A stretch of DNA of 64,000 bases from Flavivirga aquimarina (lineage in GTDB: Bacteria > Bacteroidota > Bacteroidia > Flavobacteriales > Flavobacteriaceae). Where the stretch lies: the NCBI RefSeq assembly GCF_030540835.1, contig NZ_JAUOEK010000155.1, positions 81,763 to 145,762 of the forward strand. Reading direction: 5' to 3'. Of the stretch, positions 35,512-43,481 are shown piece by piece (the first letter of the stretch is position 1; each line of letters opens with the position of its first letter). A program made the position numbers and the translations under genes. Under the pieces are notes generated by a model. The model saw nothing but the letters and a program-made list of their open reading frames with translations. It ran no database searches and was not told where the DNA came from.

Positions 35512-36009
35512 TTATTTTTTTATAAAGATGTTAGTAAAATACCACCTTCCATTTTCGCTTTTTTCTGCTGAAACATCAAAGCTCGTAAAGTCGCCTTCAA
35601 TAGTCCCTCTGTGTCCATCGCTTTTAAGCCAGGCATTAACTACAGTTTGTGCAGTACTATAACCATATGCAACATTTTCGGACACTTTTGTTGCTCCTAC
35701 GTTAGTTTTTAAATAGTTGCTTCTGGTAAAAAAATTATCATGAGATACTTCATTATTATCTACCATATAATCCGTATGACTATATGCTACAGATTTTACT
35801 ACAGACATATCACTTAAGGTGTTTAACCCAGATGTTAATCTATAATCATTAATAAGATTAAGTATTTCTATTTCAATATCTTTTGCTTCTATAGCAACTA
35901 GGTTCAATTCTATAGATTCAGCCGTATCATCCATACTGTCTGTCGAGCAAGATGTAAGTACAGACACAACTAACAGCGCCAATAAAGGCAGTTTAGTTAT
36001 TGATTTCAT
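35512..36009 (-). CDS. CAP-domain (SCP/PR-1-like) lipoprotein
   Basis: This 165-aa protein has lipobox VLTSC (Cys 21). The CAP domain starts at about 45: ILNLINDYRLTSGLNTL, SVAYSHTDYMVDNNEVSHDN, VSENVAYGYSTAQTVVNAWL, SDGHRGTIEGDF and GRWYFTNIFIKK. The His/Glu set typical of bacterial CAP proteins (HTDYM, SHDN, SENVA, GHR) is present. These are secreted proteins with mostly unknown roles; some bind lipids or cleave peptides. It is a single gene with no visible consensus promoter. Confidence 0.9.
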   Translation of the reverse strand: MKSITKLPLLALLVVSVLTSCSTDSMDDTAESIELNLVAIEAKDIEIEILNLINDYRLTSGLNTLSDMSVVKSVAYSHTDYMVDNNEVSHDNFFTRSNYLKTNVGATKVSENVAYGYSTAQTVVNAWLKSDGHRGTIEGDFTSFDVSAEKSENGRWYFTNIFIKK

Positions 36010-36173
36010 AAGTAGGTAATTTAGATTAGGTTCTGTAAATTTAGCAGCCTAACCCAAAGTAAATGTTAACAAAATGTTAAAATCGATTAAAAACGTGTAT
36101 TTTATCGTACAAATATTCTTTTAATCGACAAAATACATATTTGGACTTAAAAAAGTAACATTTCGTCGATTAT

Positions 36174-36821
36174 TTATGGAGAGAGTCTATCGATTTTCCA
36201 ATTATAATCCTGCTGAAGTATAAATCTAATTCTATCATGTAATCTATTAGGTCGACCTTGCCAAAATTCAATTTCAAAAGGTTTTACTATATAACCTCCC
36301 CAACTAGAAGGTCTGGGTATTTCCTTGCCTTCAAATTCTTTTTCTAATTTTAAAAGTTTTTTTTCAATAACATCCCTATTTTTTATAACGTCACTCTGAT
36401 TTGAAACTATAGCTCCTAATTGACTTCCTCTGGGTCTAGATTCAAAATAACCATCGCTTAAATTTTTTGCGATTTTTTCTGTAGTCCCTTTTATAATAAC
36501 CTGACGTTCGGCTCCATGCCAAAAAAAAGACAAACATACATTGGGGTTTTTTGCTATAGCCTTGCCTTTTTCACTGTTATAATTTGTATAAAAAATAAAC
36601 CCTTCAAATGTAAAACGTTTAAGTAATACGACTCTGTTTTTTGGATATCCATCTAAACCAATTGTAGAAATCGTCATAGCATTCGTTTCATCTTCAACAA
36701 AGAATTTATCAACTTCATAAAACCATTTTTGGAATAATTCCATAGGGTTTTCTGGAACATCTTTTAGCAGTAATTCGTGCTTTTCATAAGATTTTCTGTA
36801 ATCGCTTAAATCCTTTTCCAT
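36174..36821 (-). CDS. pdxH: Pyridoxamine 5'-phosphate oxidase
   Basis: This 215-aa FMN enzyme converts pyridoxine or pyridoxamine phosphate to pyridoxal 5'-phosphate. It shows NRVVLLKRFTFEGFIFYTNY and SEKGKAIAKNPNVCLSFFWH (FMN and dimer segments), SQLGAIVSNQSDVI, and the C-terminal substrate loop PFEIEFWQGRPNRLHDRIRF. The length is normal and all substrate-binding Arg/His residues appear present. It is a single gene, divergent from the next. Confidence 0.95.
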   Translation of the reverse strand: MEKDLSDYRKSYEKHELLLKDVPENPMELFQKWFYEVDKFFVEDETNAMTISTIGLDGYPKNRVVLLKRFTFEGFIFYTNYNSEKGKAIAKNPNVCLSFFWHGAERQVIIKGTTEKIAKNLSDGYFESRPRGSQLGAIVSNQSDVIKNRDVIEKKLLKLEKEFEGKEIPRPSSWGGYIVKPFEIEFWQGRPNRLHDRIRFILQQDYNWKIDRLSP

Positions 36822-36913
36822 ATGCTGTATTAATTGCCTCTACTTTGTTTTCAATATTAATTTTCCTACATTTAAAACAAAAAAGGTCGTAATTTTAAAT
36901 AAAATACTAAATT

Positions 36914-37339
36914 ATGAAATTTGAAGACTCTAACTACTACAATACTTTAATTTCAAAAAAAGTTGTTTTACAAACTGGTACTTTTTACTTTTCAAAACAT
37001 TTCTGTATCTCTGAAATAAATGAAGGAGTTCACTTAGGATTTAAAGAGTCTCAGGAAATAATTATAGCATTATTTGAACATTATGGTGAAAATTTAAAAA
37101 TCGGTTTTATTTCTAATCGCATAAACTCATATTCTATAGATATAAGAGAATGGGTAAAACTTAATAAAACCTATAATTTTCTAATTGCAAGTGCTATTGT
37201 TGTGTATGATGATCTAAACTTCAACATTGCTGAAATTGAAAAATATCTGTCTGATACAGGTATAAAAAAATGTAACTCTCTAAATCAAGCCATCGATTGG
37301 ATTTCTGGCTTGAAAGAATTCAAAACATTAACTTCTTAG
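36914..37339 (+). CDS. Small STAS/SpoIIAA-like protein
   Basis: This 141-aa cytoplasmic protein has alternating strands and helices (GTFYFSKHFCISEINEGVHL, ESQEIIIALFEHYG, LKIGFISNRINSYSI, FNFLIASAIVVYDD-like segment, then a C-terminal helix with LNQAIDWISGL). The layout matches the small STAS/SEC14-type proteins of flavobacteria; no catalytic motif is seen. Its 3' end overlaps the rnz stop by 4 bp in convergent orientation. It might sense or buffer a ligand, but the role is unknown. The start is ATG 36914. Confidence 0.7.
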   Translation: MKFEDSNYYNTLISKKVVLQTGTFYFSKHFCISEINEGVHLGFKESQEIIIALFEHYGENLKIGFISNRINSYSIDIREWVKLNKTYNFLIASAIVVYDDLNFNIAEIEKYLSDTGIKKCNSLNQAIDWISGLKEFKTLTS

Positions 37340-38241
37340 AAATCGAACGTTTTTCCATCTTCGCTTAATTCTACATTACTAAAAACTTCTTGAGCTTCTT
37401 CTTTAAAAGCATTTAGTCCATCGTAACGCGTTGAATAATGACCAAGCAACAATGTGCCTACATTGGCAAGTTTTGCTATTGTAGCTGCTTCTTTTGCTGT
37501 AGAATGTTTTGTTTTAGGGCCTAAATGTGCATGCTTTTCCAGAAAAGTAGATTCATGATATAGTGCATCTACATTTTTTATAATAGGTACAATATCTTCT
37601 TTATACATGGTATCACTACAAAATGCATAACTTTTTGGTTTTAAGCCAGCTTTAGTAACTAATTCATTTTTTATAGTTTTACCATCTTCATTAATAACAT
37701 CAAAGCCTTGCACTAATTTTCGGTAATAAGCAACATGGATATTAGCTTCTTCAACCGCTTCGATATCTAACTTGCGATCTCCTTCTTTTTCTTTGAATAA
37801 AAACCCATTCGTATAAACCCTATGATTCAATGGAATTGTAAATACTTGAGCCTTTTCATCTTCAAAAATTAATTCAGATTTATCTGAGGTTAATTCATGG
37901 AAAATCAAATTGTAATTAGTCCAGGAATCGGCAAGCTTCATTTGTAGTGTAACAACTTCTTTGATGCCTTTTGGCCCATAAATATGTAAATCTGTCTCTC
38001 TGGTAAGCAATCTAAAAGTTGATATTAAACCGACCAAACCAAAAAAGTGATCGCCATGTAAATGTGATATAAAAATATGCTTAATACGGTTAAACTTTAT
38101 TTTATGCTTACGAAGTTGTACCTGAGTGCCTTCTCCGCAATCAATTAAAAACATATGGTTATTAAGCTCTAATACTTGAGACGTGGTATTATTTAAGGTT
38201 CTTGGGGTTGCGCTATAGCAGCCTAAAATAGTCAGTTTCAT
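37336..38241 (-). CDS. rnz: Ribonuclease Z (tRNA 3'-processing)
   Basis: This 301-aa metallo-beta-lactamase-fold nuclease cuts the 3' trailer of tRNA precursors. The HISHLHGDHFFGLVGL motif supplies zinc ligands, with further ligands in FCSDTMY and LLGHYSTRYDG; the RNase Z-specific HEST-like segment reads YHESTFLEKHAHLGPKTKHS. The length fits the short bacterial form. It is the last gene of a tight minus-strand run after pyrR, pyrB, a STAS-like gene and a DUF3291 gene, with 1-3 bp spacers. Confidence 0.95.
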   Translation of the reverse strand: MKLTILGCYSATPRTLNNTTSQVLELNNHMFLIDCGEGTQVQLRKHKIKFNRIKHIFISHLHGDHFFGLVGLISTFRLLTRETDLHIYGPKGIKEVVTLQMKLADSWTNYNLIFHELTSDKSELIFEDEKAQVFTIPLNHRVYTNGFLFKEKEGDRKLDIEAVEEANIHVAYYRKLVQGFDVINEDGKTIKNELVTKAGLKPKSYAFCSDTMYKEDIVPIIKNVDALYHESTFLEKHAHLGPKTKHSTAKEAATIAKLANVGTLLLGHYSTRYDGLNAFKEEAQEVFSNVELSEDGKTFDF

Positions 38242-38242
38242 A

Positions 38243-38713
38243 TCACAAAAGTGGCTTGTAATTTAATGAATCTGAAACTGTGAATTTGCTCTTAAAAGTA
38301 AAAGCATAAGGTGTTTCTCCGTGCTTATTTAAATAATCTAATCTGTCTTTAGCATCTTGAAACGTTGGTTCATACCCTTTTGGCACATACCAAAATGCCA
38401 TGTGCTTCATTTTCATTTTACCAAACCATTCTTTTTTACGCTTAAAGATTTCTATATGTGCTGAATTATAGGTGTAATCAAATAATGCCTTAGAGTTTTT
38501 CCAAACAGACATATTAATAAGTAATGTATCATCTTGGAATACTGTAGCTCCAAGGTCTTTATCTTCATCTTTTAAACGCCATACAAACCCTTCGCTTTTA
38601 TCAGCTAAAGCATTAATCCTATCTAAATTATTCACAAAATCCTGCATAATGGGATCATCCATAGGAGCCAATCTTTTTGCAATATTTACTTGTGCTAAAT
38701 ATAATTCGTTCAT
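38243..38713 (-). CDS. DUF3291-family protein
   Basis: This 156-aa protein matches the DUF3291 pattern: LAQVNIAKRLAPMDDPIMQD, FVNNLDRINALADKSEGFVW, LLINMSVWKNSKALFDYTY and HMAFWYVPKGYEPTFQDAKD. The fold is expected to be a dimeric alpha/beta (ABM/heme-degrading-like) barrel, but no heme ligand can be assigned with confidence. It is 1 bp from rnz and 1 bp from the STAS-like gene, so it is operonic. The function is unknown. Confidence 0.85.
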   Translation of the reverse strand: MNELYLAQVNIAKRLAPMDDPIMQDFVNNLDRINALADKSEGFVWRLKDEDKDLGATVFQDDTLLINMSVWKNSKALFDYTYNSAHIEIFKRKKEWFGKMKMKHMAFWYVPKGYEPTFQDAKDRLDYLNKHGETPYAFTFKSKFTVSDSLNYKPLL

Positions 38714-38714
38714 A

Positions 38715-39047
38715 TTAAAACCCTAAGTCACGTTCCATTTCTTCCATCTCAATAATATCGTAAGCCTCTTGAATGGTTGGTACTACTATAATTTCATCTG
38801 GAAGATCATCTAAATTAACATTATCTGAAACAATAATGAAAGACTGTTTAGATGCACGATGCATGTTTGATATTTCTAAAAATTCAACAATATCTTGTAG
38901 TGTTAGTTTATTTAAAGTCGTTAAAACAACAATAATATTATTGTTTTTAAATTTCGGATATAAAGCCTGTAGTTTTTTAACTAATTCTATAACCGTGGCT
39001 TTTTCTTGTGTGATTATAGAAGTGTTTCCATTTTGGTCTAAAATCAT
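38715..39047 (-). CDS. Small STAS-like protein next to rnz
   Basis: This 110-aa protein has the strand-helix pattern of STAS anti-anti-sigma-type domains (KATVIELVKKLQALYPKF, NNIIVVLTTLNKLTLQDIVE, QSFIIVSDNVNLDDLPDEII) and an acidic tail (EMEEMERDLGF). No phosphorylatable Ser is obvious in the usual place. Homologues next to rnz are sometimes mislabelled ribonuclease Z; no metallo-lactamase motif is present. It sits between pyrB (3 bp) and the DUF3291 gene (1 bp). It may be a regulator; this is not shown by sequence. Confidence 0.75.
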   Translation of the reverse strand: MILDQNGNTSIITQEKATVIELVKKLQALYPKFKNNNIIVVLTTLNKLTLQDIVEFLEISNMHRASKQSFIIVSDNVNLDDLPDEIIVVPTIQEAYDIIEMEEMERDLGF

Positions 39048-39050
39048 AAT

Positions 39051-39980
39051 CTACTGTTTTATTTTGGATGCTAGTAAATAAATAGCTGCCATTCTAATAG
39101 CGACACCGTTTTGAACTTGTTCTAAGATAATTGATTGTTTTGAATCGGCAACATCACTGGTAATTTCCACACCTCTATTAATAGGTCCCGGATGCATGAT
39201 CGTTATTTCTTTGTCTAATGAATCTAGTAATTCTTTATTAACACCAAACTGCTGTGTATATTCTCTGGTAGATGGAAAATAGCTAATGTTCATACGTTCA
39301 TTTTGCACACGTAACATATTTGCTACATCGCACCAGTTCAAAGCTTTACGTAAGTTTGTTTCAACTTTCACTCCAAGATCACCAATATGCTTTGGCAATA
39401 AGGTTTTTGGTCCGCAAACCATAACTTGTGCACCTTGAAGTTGTAATGCAAATATATTTGAAAGTGCTACGCGACTATGAAGAATATCTCCCACAATGAC
39501 AACCTTTTTACCGCTCACATCTCCTAGTTTCTCTCTTATAGAATACGAATCTAAAAGGGCTTGTGTTGGATGCTCATGAGCGCCATCTCCTGCATTTATA
39601 ATACTGGCATTAATATGTTTCGACAAAAATACACCTGCCCCTGGATTTGGGTGTCTCATAACAACCATATCTACTTTCATAGATAGGATATTATTAACTG
39701 TATCAATTAAGGTCTCCCCTTTTTTTACAGATGACTGCCCTGACGAAAAATTAATAACATCTGCAGAGAGTCTTTTTTCGGCTAATTCGAACGATAATTT
39801 TGTGCGTGTTGAATTCTCGAAGAAAAGGTTTGCTATGGTAATATCTCTAAGCGAAGGTACTTTTTTAATGGGTCTATTGATCACTTCTTTAAAATGATCG
39901 GCAGTTTCAAAAATAAGTTGGATATCTTGTTCTTTAAGATATTTAATCCCTAATAAGTGATTGACACTTAATTCGCTCAT
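39051..39980 (-). CDS. pyrB: Aspartate carbamoyltransferase, catalytic subunit
   Basis: This 309-aa enzyme joins carbamoyl phosphate and aspartate in pyrimidine synthesis. It shows FFENSTRTKLSFELAEKRL (carbamoyl-phosphate loop), SSVKKGETLIDT, MRHPNPGAG, AHEHPTQALLDSYSI, and MHPGPINRGVEI. No pyrI gene adjoins, as usual when PyrR is the regulator. pyrR lies 108 bp upstream on the same strand, with a dispersed palindrome in the gap. Confidence 0.95.
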   Translation of the reverse strand: MSELSVNHLLGIKYLKEQDIQLIFETADHFKEVINRPIKKVPSLRDITIANLFFENSTRTKLSFELAEKRLSADVINFSSGQSSVKKGETLIDTVNNILSMKVDMVVMRHPNPGAGVFLSKHINASIINAGDGAHEHPTQALLDSYSIREKLGDVSGKKVVIVGDILHSRVALSNIFALQLQGAQVMVCGPKTLLPKHIGDLGVKVETNLRKALNWCDVANMLRVQNERMNISYFPSTREYTQQFGVNKELLDSLDKEITIMHPGPINRGVEITSDVADSKQSIILEQVQNGVAIRMAAIYLLASKIKQ

Positions 39981-40030
39981 GTTTTTTTAATATTCGATTA
40001 GCAATTTTTAGTTGCTTTTTGTTTCTATTT

Positions 40031-40056
40031 AGGTCTCGACTGCGCTCGACCTGACA
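40031..40056. repeat. Dispersed palindromic repeat between pyrR and pyrB
   Basis: AGGTCTCGACTGCGCTCGAC continuing CTGACA is, on the other strand, TGTCAGGTCGAGCGCAGTCG, the same family as 3244-3272. Its arms AGGTC and GACCT could form a hairpin in the pyrR-pyrB transcript. Confidence 0.65.
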
Positions 40057-40088
40057 ATATACTCCTAGCCTAGCTCCTAACTAAATCA

Positions 40089-40628
40089 TTATTTTTCAAT
40101 TAAATAAACGGAATCTTCATTATCATGTTCCTTCCAGTTTACTTTTACTTTTTCGTTATTTATAACATCTACTTGTCTACCTCTATAATCTGGCTGTATG
40201 GGTAAATGCCTACTAAAGCGCCTGTCTATAAGCGTTAATAATTCTATCTCATTCGGCCTTCCAAAAGATTGAATAGCTGTTAAAGCTGCTCTAATGCTAC
40301 GGCCAGTATATAAAACATCATCAATAAAGACAATATTCTTATCTTCTACTAAAAAATTAAGTTTAGTAGTATTGGCTTCTAGTGTCTTATCTCCTCTACG
40401 AAAATCATCTCTGTAAAATGTAATATCAAGATGTCCTAGTTGAATGTTTTTAACCTTGTAATCTTCTTCTAATATTTTAGCTAGTCTATCTGCTAGAAAT
40501 ACACCACGTGGTTGTAATCCAATTAAAACGGTATTAGAAAAGTCATTGTGATTTTCAATAAGTTGACAAGCCAATCGATGAAGAATGATGTTTACCTCTT
40601 TTGCGTTAAGTAAAACTTTTTGACTCAT
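40089..40628 (-). CDS. pyrR: PyrR bifunctional pyrimidine regulator / uracil phosphoribosyltransferase
   Basis: The product is about 179 aa from MSQKVLLNAKEVNIILHRLA. The PRPP-binding loop is VFIDDVLYTGRSIRAALTAI, with IGLQPRGVFLADRLA and the C-terminal LPIQPDYRGRQVDV. PyrR regulates pyr genes by binding mRNA, and some PyrR proteins also make UMP from uracil. A longer frame starts at 40658, but that ATG lies inside a TATCTTTG -7 box (40656-40663), so transcription must begin after it and ATG 40628 is the start. It heads the run to rnz. Confidence 0.93.
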   Translation of the reverse strand: MSQKVLLNAKEVNIILHRLACQLIENHNDFSNTVLIGLQPRGVFLADRLAKILEEDYKVKNIQLGHLDITFYRDDFRRGDKTLEANTTKLNFLVEDKNIVFIDDVLYTGRSIRAALTAIQSFGRPNEIELLTLIDRRFSRHLPIQPDYRGRQVDVINNEKVKVNWKEHDNEDSVYLIEK

Positions 40629-40655
40629 ATTTACTATCCAAACGTGTTTGGAGTA

Positions 40656-40663
40656 CAAAGATA
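40656..40663 (-). promoter_or_regulatory. -7 box of pyrR
   Basis: TATCTTTG on the minus strand fits TAnnTTTG and places the transcript start about 20 nt before ATG 40628. The -33 element is poor (TTTC instead of TTTG, about 20 bp upstream). Confidence 0.5.
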
Positions 40664-40727
40664 ATGCAAAATTTTAGAAGTAGAAACATAAATAAAGTAA
40701 CACTTCTGTAATAAATAATATGCTAAA

Positions 40728-40775
40728 TAAAAAAGCCTCCAATCCTGATAGTTATCAGGATATGAAGGCTTTGTT
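40728..40775 (-). terminator. rpsA terminator with palindromic repeat nested in its loop
   Basis: On the minus strand, AAAGCCTTC pairs with GGAGGCTTTTTT as the outer stem, and the loop contains the 20-nt palindrome ATCCTGATAACTATCAGGAT. A T-run follows. The nested palindrome is a variant of the CCCGATAGCTATCGGG family. Confidence 0.8.
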
Positions 40776-40798
40776 TACCTATAATGATTTGGAAAAAA

Positions 40799-42631
40799 TT
40801 ATCCTTTTCCGTCCATTTTATCTTTAAGAGCTTGTAAAGCATCATTGGCATCACCTAAAGTTGGTTTTGCTTCTGCTGCTGCGCTAGCCGCTTTTTTAGC
40901 TGCTGCTTTAACGTTTTTAATCTCTTCAGCTTTAAATATTGCTGTATGAGATGCTACTACACGTTTAAACTCTTTATTAAATTCAATGATTTTGAATTCT
41001 GCTTCTTCACCTTTCTTAAGTTTGTTTCCGTCTTCTTTTTCAAGATGACGAGAAGGCACAAATGCAACGATGTCCTCGTTAAACTGAACGGTAGCTCCTT
41101 TGTCAACAATTTCAGCGATAGCCGCTTTATGAACAGTTTCTAAAGCGAATTCTGTTTCATATTTGTCCCAAGGGTTTTCAGTTGTTTGTTTATGACCTAA
41201 ACTTAATTTACGGCCTTCTACATCTAATTCTAATACAATAACGTCTAACTTATCTCCTACTGCACAGAATTCCGATGGATGCTTAATTTTCTTAGTCCAA
41301 GATAAATCTGAGATATAAATTAATCCGTCAATACCTTCTTCTAGTTCAACAAAAACACCAAAGTTTGTGAAGTTACGTACAATACCTGTGTGCTTAGATG
41401 CTAACGGGTATTTACCTGTAATATCAGTCCATGGATCTGGAGTTAATTGCTTAATACCAAGCGACATTTTACGATCTTCTCTATCAAGTGTTAAGATAAC
41501 TGCTTCAACTTCATCTCCAACAGAAACGAAATCTTGAGCCGAACGTAAATGTGTAGACCATGACATTTCTGATACGTGAATTAATCCTTCTACACCATCT
41601 GCTACTTCTATAAATGCACCGTAATCTGCAATAACAACTACTTTTCCTTTTACTTTATCTCCTACTTTCACCTCTTCTGCAAGAGCTTCCCATGGATGTT
41701 TGCTTAATTGTTTTAATCCTAATTGGATTCTTGATTTGTTCTCATCAAAATCAAGGATTACAACATTAAGTTTTTGATCTAATTCTACAATCTCGTTTGG
41801 ATGATTGATACGAGACCAAGATAAATCTGTAATATGAACTAATCCGTCAACACCACCAAGATCAATAAAGACACCGTAAGAAGTAATATTCTTAACAACA
41901 CCTTCTAATACTTGACCTTTTTCTAATTGACCAATAATTTCTTTTTTCTGTATTTCAATATCAGCTTCAATAAGTGCTTTATGAGATACAACTACGTTTT
42001 TGAATTCGTGGTTGATTTTAACAACTTTAAATTCCATAGTTTTATTTACATACTGATCGTAATCTCTAATTGGTTTTACATCAATTTGAGAACCTGGTAA
42101 GAATGCTTCAATTCCGAAAACATCTACAATCATACCTCCTTTAGTTCTGCATTTAACAAAACCGTTAACAATTTCACCAGAATCATGAGCTGCGTTAACA
42201 CGATCCCATGCTTTAATAACACGTGCTTTTCTGTGAGATAATACTAATTGTCCAGTTGCATCTTCACGAACATCAATTAATACTTCTACTTTATCACCAA
42301 CTGCTAAGCTAGGATTGTAACGAAACTCGTTTAAAGAGATAACACCTTCAGATTTTGCATTGATATCAATAATAGCATCTCTATCTGAAATGTGAACTAC
42401 TGTACCTTCTACAACTTCGTCATTAAGTGTGTCAACGAAATTTTCTGCTACTAATTTTTCAAATTCTTTAAGTTGCTTATCATCAACTTCATCAATACCT
42501 TCTTGGTAATTGTGCCAATTGAACTCTTTTAAGAATTTTTCTGGATTTGCTTTAGCTTCAGATATTACTGGAGCTTCTGCTTCTGGAGCTTCTGTTGTTT
42601 CAACTTCAGCTTTTTTTGCTTTTTCAGCCAT
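40799..42631 (-). CDS. rpsA: 30S ribosomal protein S1
   Basis: This 610-aa protein has an acidic Ala-Glu-rich N-terminal extension (about 1-60) typical of Bacteroidota and about six S1/OB repeats from about residue 75 on. Repeats three to five show the strong pattern GYGVFIDLGGVDGLVHITDL, DYGAFIEVADGVEGLIHVSE, NFGVFVELEEGIDGLIYISD. A Lys-Ala-rich tail follows. S1 helps load mRNA onto the ribosome, of special weight in a phylum that rarely uses Shine-Dalgarno pairing. It has a 170-nt or longer leader and its own terminator. Confidence 0.97.
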   Translation of the reverse strand: MAEKAKKAEVETTEAPEAEAPVISEAKANPEKFLKEFNWHNYQEGIDEVDDKQLKEFEKLVAENFVDTLNDEVVEGTVVHISDRDAIIDINAKSEGVISLNEFRYNPSLAVGDKVEVLIDVREDATGQLVLSHRKARVIKAWDRVNAAHDSGEIVNGFVKCRTKGGMIVDVFGIEAFLPGSQIDVKPIRDYDQYVNKTMEFKVVKINHEFKNVVVSHKALIEADIEIQKKEIIGQLEKGQVLEGVVKNITSYGVFIDLGGVDGLVHITDLSWSRINHPNEIVELDQKLNVVILDFDENKSRIQLGLKQLSKHPWEALAEEVKVGDKVKGKVVVIADYGAFIEVADGVEGLIHVSEMSWSTHLRSAQDFVSVGDEVEAVILTLDREDRKMSLGIKQLTPDPWTDITGKYPLASKHTGIVRNFTNFGVFVELEEGIDGLIYISDLSWTKKIKHPSEFCAVGDKLDVIVLELDVEGRKLSLGHKQTTENPWDKYETEFALETVHKAAIAEIVDKGATVQFNEDIVAFVPSRHLEKEDGNKLKKGEEAEFKIIEFNKEFKRVVASHTAIFKAEEIKNVKAAAKKAASAAAEAKPTLGDANDALQALKDKMDGKG

Positions 42632-42820
42632 TTAAAAAGAATATGTAATATAATTTAGAATTTCTGCTTTTTATCTACGCAGAAAAATGTAATTACATTA
42701 CTGTTTGTATTCTGTATGTTTTGGAAGATTTATGCGATTAACACACAGAAGTGTTATAAATATATTTTGTTTTTACCCCTTTATCTTTCCAATGATTCGC
42801 TAAAAGGAGTGCAAAAATAC
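42632..42820 (-). promoter_or_regulatory. Probable structured leader and promoter of rpsA
   Basis: A TATTTTTG -7 box (42812-42819, minus strand) would start a leader of about 170 nt. In it, TTTCTGC/GCAGAAA (about 42662-42686) and AACAC/GTGTT (about 42739-42755) can form hairpins. Such leaders often allow autogenous control of S1; this is inference. Confidence 0.35.
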
Positions 42821-43034
42821 ATATTTTCAATTGATTAACATAATTTAAGCACATTATTTTTAAGCATAATTTTTAGAGTCAAATTTTGAGTTTTTATTAG
42901 AAAAAAGTTACAATAATAATGTGACCTTTTAGTTTTTTACGTGTCTGAATTAATGTAAACAAAAGTCAAAACCTTAATTAACATTACAGATAATAAATTT
43001 ATTATCTTGTAAACTTAAACTTAAAATTACAACT

Positions 43035-43415
43035 ATGGCATTAAAAGCAAAATACCAACCTGTATTAGACTTAGGAGAATCATTAAGCATTCAAAACGGT
43101 AACATTACAGAAGAAAACGGCGTTTTAAAAGTAAAAGGAACTGCAAACACTCAATATGAAAAAAATATTCTTTGGGATAAAATCAAAGAAATTGGAGGAG
43201 ACAATCCTTCTGACATTATAGCTAATATAACTGTAGCTGATGAAAGCGTTTACCACAGGCATACTGTTAAAAGTGGTGAAACTCTGGGAAAAATCGCAAA
43301 ACACTACTATGGTGATGCTATGAAATATAAAGAAGTTTTTGCTGCAAATACTGATATTTTAAAGAACCCCGATTTAATACATCCGGATCAGGAATTAATT
43401 ATTCCTAATTTATAA
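43035..43415 (+). CDS. Kbp/YgaU-like protein with BON-like and LysM domains
   Basis: This 126-aa cytoplasmic protein (no signal peptide) has a short BON-like part (about 10-70: LSIQNGNITEENGVLKVKGT, then ADESVYHRHT) and a LysM domain at about 75-126 (HTVKSGETLGKIAKHYYGDA, then KNPDLIHPDQELIIPNL). The layout resembles E. coli Kbp (YgaU), a potassium-binding protein. Absence of a signal argues against a cell-wall role. It is divergent from rpsA and closed by a strong bidirectional terminator. Confidence 0.85.
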   Translation: MALKAKYQPVLDLGESLSIQNGNITEENGVLKVKGTANTQYEKNILWDKIKEIGGDNPSDIIANITVADESVYHRHTVKSGETLGKIAKHYYGDAMKYKEVFAANTDILKNPDLIHPDQELIIPNL

Positions 43416-43435
43416 TTTGGGAATTGATTTAATAA

Positions 43436-43478
43436 AAAGTCAAGGTTGGAGGAGAGATTTTCCAACCTTGACTTTTTA
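43436..43478. terminator. Bidirectional terminator
   Basis: AAAAAGTCAAGGTTGGA pairs over 17 bp with TCCAACCTTGACTTTTT. It serves the LysM gene and the convergent VIT/VWA gene, whose stop is 4 bp away. Confidence 0.9.
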
Positions 43479-43481
43479 ACC

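Noticed and set aside
38715..39047. Second ribonuclease Z
   Set aside because: The 110-aa protein has no HxHxDH site; it is STAS-like and only adjoins the real rnz.
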